Shown here piece by piece: positions 61,771-64,000 of a stretch of 64,000 nt of DNA. Both the position numbers and the translations under genes were made by a program. The first letter of the stretch is position 1, and each line of letters opens with the position of its first letter. Source of the DNA: DASUBV01 sp963725175 (GTDB taxonomy: Bacteria > Actinomycetota > Actinomycetes > Streptosporangiales > Streptosporangiaceae); the NCBI GenBank assembly GCA_963725175.1, contig CAVRXH010000006.1, positions 1,178,001 to 1,242,000 of the forward strand, read 5' to 3'. The notes beneath the pieces are model-generated. The model was not told where the DNA came from. It saw only the letters and a program-made list of their open reading frames with translations, and did no database searches.

Positions 61771-63309
61771 TTAGGAGTCGACGGAGCGGCGGGACAGGCC
61801 GGGGACCGGGCGCCACGCCACGGTCGGCAGCAGCGGCGTGAACAGGCGCTCGCGCAGGCAGCCCGCGTAGACGCCGACACCGTAGGCGGCCTGATCGGCG
61901 AGGGCGCCGGCGAGGTGGCGCAGCGGGTCGCCGTCCCGCGAGGCGGCCCAGTCGGCCAGTGCCGGGCCGGCCAGCAGGCTGGCGGCGGCGGCCCGGCGGC
62001 CCCAGCGGGTTCGTGCCCGGCGGCCGCCGGGGCAGGCGAGCGCGGCGACGGCGGCGGGCCAGGCGAACTGGCCGCACCAGCGGCCGGTGCCGAGCCAGGT
62101 CTGCCAGACGCCGCCGGCCAGCGGCCGGGCGAGGCCGTCGGCGGGCAGGCCGCTGGCGCGCAGCCGCCGGGACAGCAGCGCGGCCGAGGCGCCGAACGCG
62201 GCGCCGGCCAGCACGGGCCGGCGGCCGAGCAGCGCGGCCATGGTCAGCGCCGGCCAGGGCTGGAGCACCAGCGGGGCGACGGCGCCGGGGTGGCGGCGGG
62301 TGAGCGGCGCGGCCGAGGTCCCGTAGCGGAACCGGCGGGCCAGCAGCGCGGCCCGGCCGGCGGGCTCATCGTGCGCGACCTGGACGGCGGGCTCGTAGCG
62401 GACTCGCCAGCCCGCCTCGATCAGCCGCCAGACCAGGTCCACGTCCTCGCCGTAGCGCAGCGCCTCGTCGAACCCGTCGCCGAGTACCGCGCGCCGGGCC
62501 AGCAGGGCGGCCGTGGGCACGTACGCGACCTTGGTCAGCGGCGCGACCGTGGCGGGCGTCTGGCCGAGGTCAAGGCTGGCGGCAGCCGGGCGCGAGCTGG
62601 AGGCGGCCGGCACGATCCGGGGGGCGACGGCGGCGATCAGGGGGTCGGCGAAGTGGCCGGCCAGGGCTGCGATCCAGCCGGGCGGGGGCACGCAGTCGCT
62701 GTCCAGGAATGCGACCAGGCCGGCGGGCACTGCGGCGAGCGCGGTGTTACGGGCGGCGGCGGGCCCGCCGGTGACGGGACGGCGGATCAGCCGGGCGCCG
62801 TGCGCGGCGCAGGCGGCGGCGACGGCACCAGCGTCGGCCGACCCGTCGTCTATCACCAGCACGGGGTAATCCCGCCCGGCGGCCGCGAGGCACCGGGCCA
62901 GCTCGGCCGCCCGGTCTCGCACCGGGATCACGACCGTCACGGGCAGCGGCGCGGGCTCGTACGGGCCGGGCACGTTCTCCGGGCCGGGCGAACCCGCCGG
63001 GTCGGTGCGGCCGGCGAGGCTGGCCGGGCGCGGCTGGGCCATGCCCGTGTCAGTAAGGCGGCGGGCCAGGAGGCCTGCCGCCGGGGTGCGGATCAGGCCG
63101 GCCCGCAGCTCGGCCAGCGCGCGGACGCCCGCGCCGGTGAGCCGCAGCAGCCGGGCCGGCGATCCGCCGAACAGCACGTCCTCGGTGACCTGCGAAACCC
63201 CCGGGTCCAGTTCCACGGCCATCCCGGCCGGCAGCCCGGCCTCCGGGCTGACCCCCAGCTCGGCCGGCCCTGGCACCCGCAGCCCGGCGTCGCTCCCGAG
63301 GCGGGTCAC
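61771..63309 (-). CDS. mftF: Mycofactocin system glycosyltransferase
   Basis: 512 residues, intact. Family 2 glycosyltransferase that adds the beta-1,4-glucan chain to the mycofactocin cofactor. N-terminal module with VTEDVLFGGSPARLLRLTGAG is MftF-specific. GT2 core: VVIPVRDRAAELARCL, VLVIDDGSADAGAVA, GLVAFLDSDCVPPPGW (DxD-like) and ALRYGEDVDLVWRLIEAGW (acceptor ED). C-terminal membrane-associated helices. Overlaps the SDR gene by four bases. Confidence 0.9.
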   Translation of the reverse strand: MTRLGSDAGLRVPGPAELGVSPEAGLPAGMAVELDPGVSQVTEDVLFGGSPARLLRLTGAGVRALAELRAGLIRTPAAGLLARRLTDTGMAQPRPASLAGRTDPAGSPGPENVPGPYEPAPLPVTVVIPVRDRAAELARCLAAAGRDYPVLVIDDGSADAGAVAAACAAHGARLIRRPVTGGPAAARNTALAAVPAGLVAFLDSDCVPPPGWIAALAGHFADPLIAAVAPRIVPAASSSRPAAASLDLGQTPATVAPLTKVAYVPTAALLARRAVLGDGFDEALRYGEDVDLVWRLIEAGWRVRYEPAVQVAHDEPAGRAALLARRFRYGTSAAPLTRRHPGAVAPLVLQPWPALTMAALLGRRPVLAGAAFGASAALLSRRLRASGLPADGLARPLAGGVWQTWLGTGRWCGQFAWPAAVAALACPGGRRARTRWGRRAAAASLLAGPALADWAASRDGDPLRHLAGALADQAAYGVGVYAGCLRERLFTPLLPTVAWRPVPGLSRRSVDS

Positions 63310-64000
63310 AGGGCGAGGCCGCCGTCTACCGGGACGACCGCGCCGGTCATCGCGGCGGCATCGTCGCTGGCCAGGAACGCGAGCACGGCCGCGACCTCCG
63401 CCGGGGCCAGCAGCCGGCCGATGGGCTGCTGCCTGGCGAACTCCGCCGGCCCGGCCAGCCCGTACAGCCGGGCGCTCTCGTCCAGGATCGGGGTGGCGGT
63501 GGAGCCGGGGCTGACGGCGTTGGCGGTGACACCGGTGCCGCCAAGCTCGGCGGCGAGGGCACGGACGAACCCGGCTACCCCGGCCTTGGCGGCGCAGTAG
63601 GCCGCGAGCATCGGCAGGCCCCTGGTCGCGGCGGCGGAGGCGACGGCGAGGAACCGGCCGCTGCGCGGCTGCGGCCTGCGCAGCAGGGCGGGCACGGCGG
63701 CGCGGGCCAGGTTCAGCACGCCGCGCAGGTCGGTGTCGAGCACGGCGGCCTCCTGATCGGCCGGCAGCTCCCAGGCGGGCACGCCGCCGGCGATCACGCC
63801 GGCCACGGCGATGGCGGCATCAAGCCCGCCCCAGCGCCGCTCGGCCTCGGCGACCGCCGCACCGAGCGCGGCGGCGTCCCTGACGTCGGCCGCGAACGCG
63901 ACGGCCGCTCCCCCGCCCGGCCCGCCGACCCCGCCAGGACCGCCAGCCCCGGCCACCACCCGGTCGAGCTCGTCACGGGTACCCAGGTCATAAGGCAGCG
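63306..64000 (-). CDS. Mycofactocin-type SDR oxidoreductase, 5' end beyond window
   Basis: C-terminal ~230 residues; the gene enters from the right edge. The visible upstream part YDLGTRDELDRVVA then FAADVRDAAAL fits the extended NAD-binding insert of mycofactocin-coupled SDRs, in which NADH is held tightly. AVAGVIAGG, Ser in LAVASAAAT, YCAAK and PVDGGLAL are normal SDR elements. Overlap with mftF supports a mycofactocin role. A Gly/Pro-rich loop (GAGGPGGVGGPGGG) is unusual for the family. Confidence 0.82.
   Translation of the reverse strand, partial: LPYDLGTRDELDRVVAGAGGPGGVGGPGGGAAVAFAADVRDAAALGAAVAEAERRWGGLDAAIAVAGVIAGGVPAWELPADQEAAVLDTDLRGVLNLARAAVPALLRRPQPRSGRFLAVASAAATRGLPMLAAYCAAKAGVAGFVRALAAELGGTGVTANAVSPGSTATPILDESARLYGLAGPAEFARQQPIGRLLAPAEVAAVLAFLASDDAAAMTGAVVPVDGGLAL

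Overview
The window comes from a very GC-rich actinomycete chromosome. This is supported by the order rho, rpmE, prfA, prmC, sua5, WecA-type transferase, complete F-ATP synthase operon, DUF2550, PduO-type adenosyltransferase; by the endonuclease nucS, which replaces MutS/MutL in this phylum; by a methylmalonyl-CoA epimerase / thiolase / meaB block beside a Scy/FilP-like coiled-coil protein, as in Streptomyces; by an ArgS-derived NrtL-type protein; and by the edge of a mycofactocin locus. I cannot name the genus from sequence alone.

Layout. 1-8 kb: acyl-CoA and propionate metabolism (meaB, thiolase, epimerase, SDR, two-domain hydroxyacyl-CoA dehydrogenase, Nudix) and a DivIVA-like cytoskeletal protein. 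8-20 kb: a secreted Cys-repeat/Ig-like protein, nucS, a VapBC pair, a secreted glutamic peptidase, two membrane proteins, a deaminase, and a convergent aldehyde dehydrogenase / GMC oxidoreductase pair. 20-39 kb: the housekeeping core, nearly all on the minus strand: cobalamin adenosyltransferase (+), DUF2550, atpC-D-G-A-H-F-E-B, two AtpI/AtpZ-like proteins, an undecaprenyl-phosphate sugar-1-phosphate transferase with a long disordered tail, sua5, prmC, prfA, rpmE and rho, then an NrtL-type protein, a stand-alone receiver and tRNA-Arg(CCG). 40-43 kb: accessory DNA with an APH-like kinase and an XRE/AbiEii-type toxin-antitoxin pair under a nested palindrome. 43-51.5 kb: a compact, apparently uncharacterised biosynthetic locus (aldo/keto reductase, PhyH-type Fe/2OG oxygenase, formyltransferase, permuted ATP-grasp-like ligase, dihydropteroate-synthase-like protein, PrmC-like methyltransferase, RimK-like ATP-grasp ligase, MFS exporter). 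51.6-61.7 kb: small regulators, kinases, methyltransferases, a displaced YidD-like protein and TA remnants. 61.7-64 kb: mycofactocin glycosyltransferase MftF and a mycofactocin-type SDR running off the end.

Many genes, including indispensable ones (atpB, atpH, prmC, sua5), are split between frames. At the junctions I inspected the break is one extra base, often extending a short homopolymer. I read these as sequencing/assembly errors, not pseudogenes, and annotate each as one gene with its frame breaks noted. Coordinates of such genes span the whole locus and need not be multiples of three.

Best candidate for a new system: 44.2-51.5 kb. Two different ATP-grasp ligases, a formyltransferase with the folate-type Asn/His/Asp residues, and a DHPS homologue that keeps the pterin-site residues but has lost the pABA-loop sequence suggest a small peptide-like metabolite using folate one-carbon chemistry in an unusual way. 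This is inference from sequence and context.
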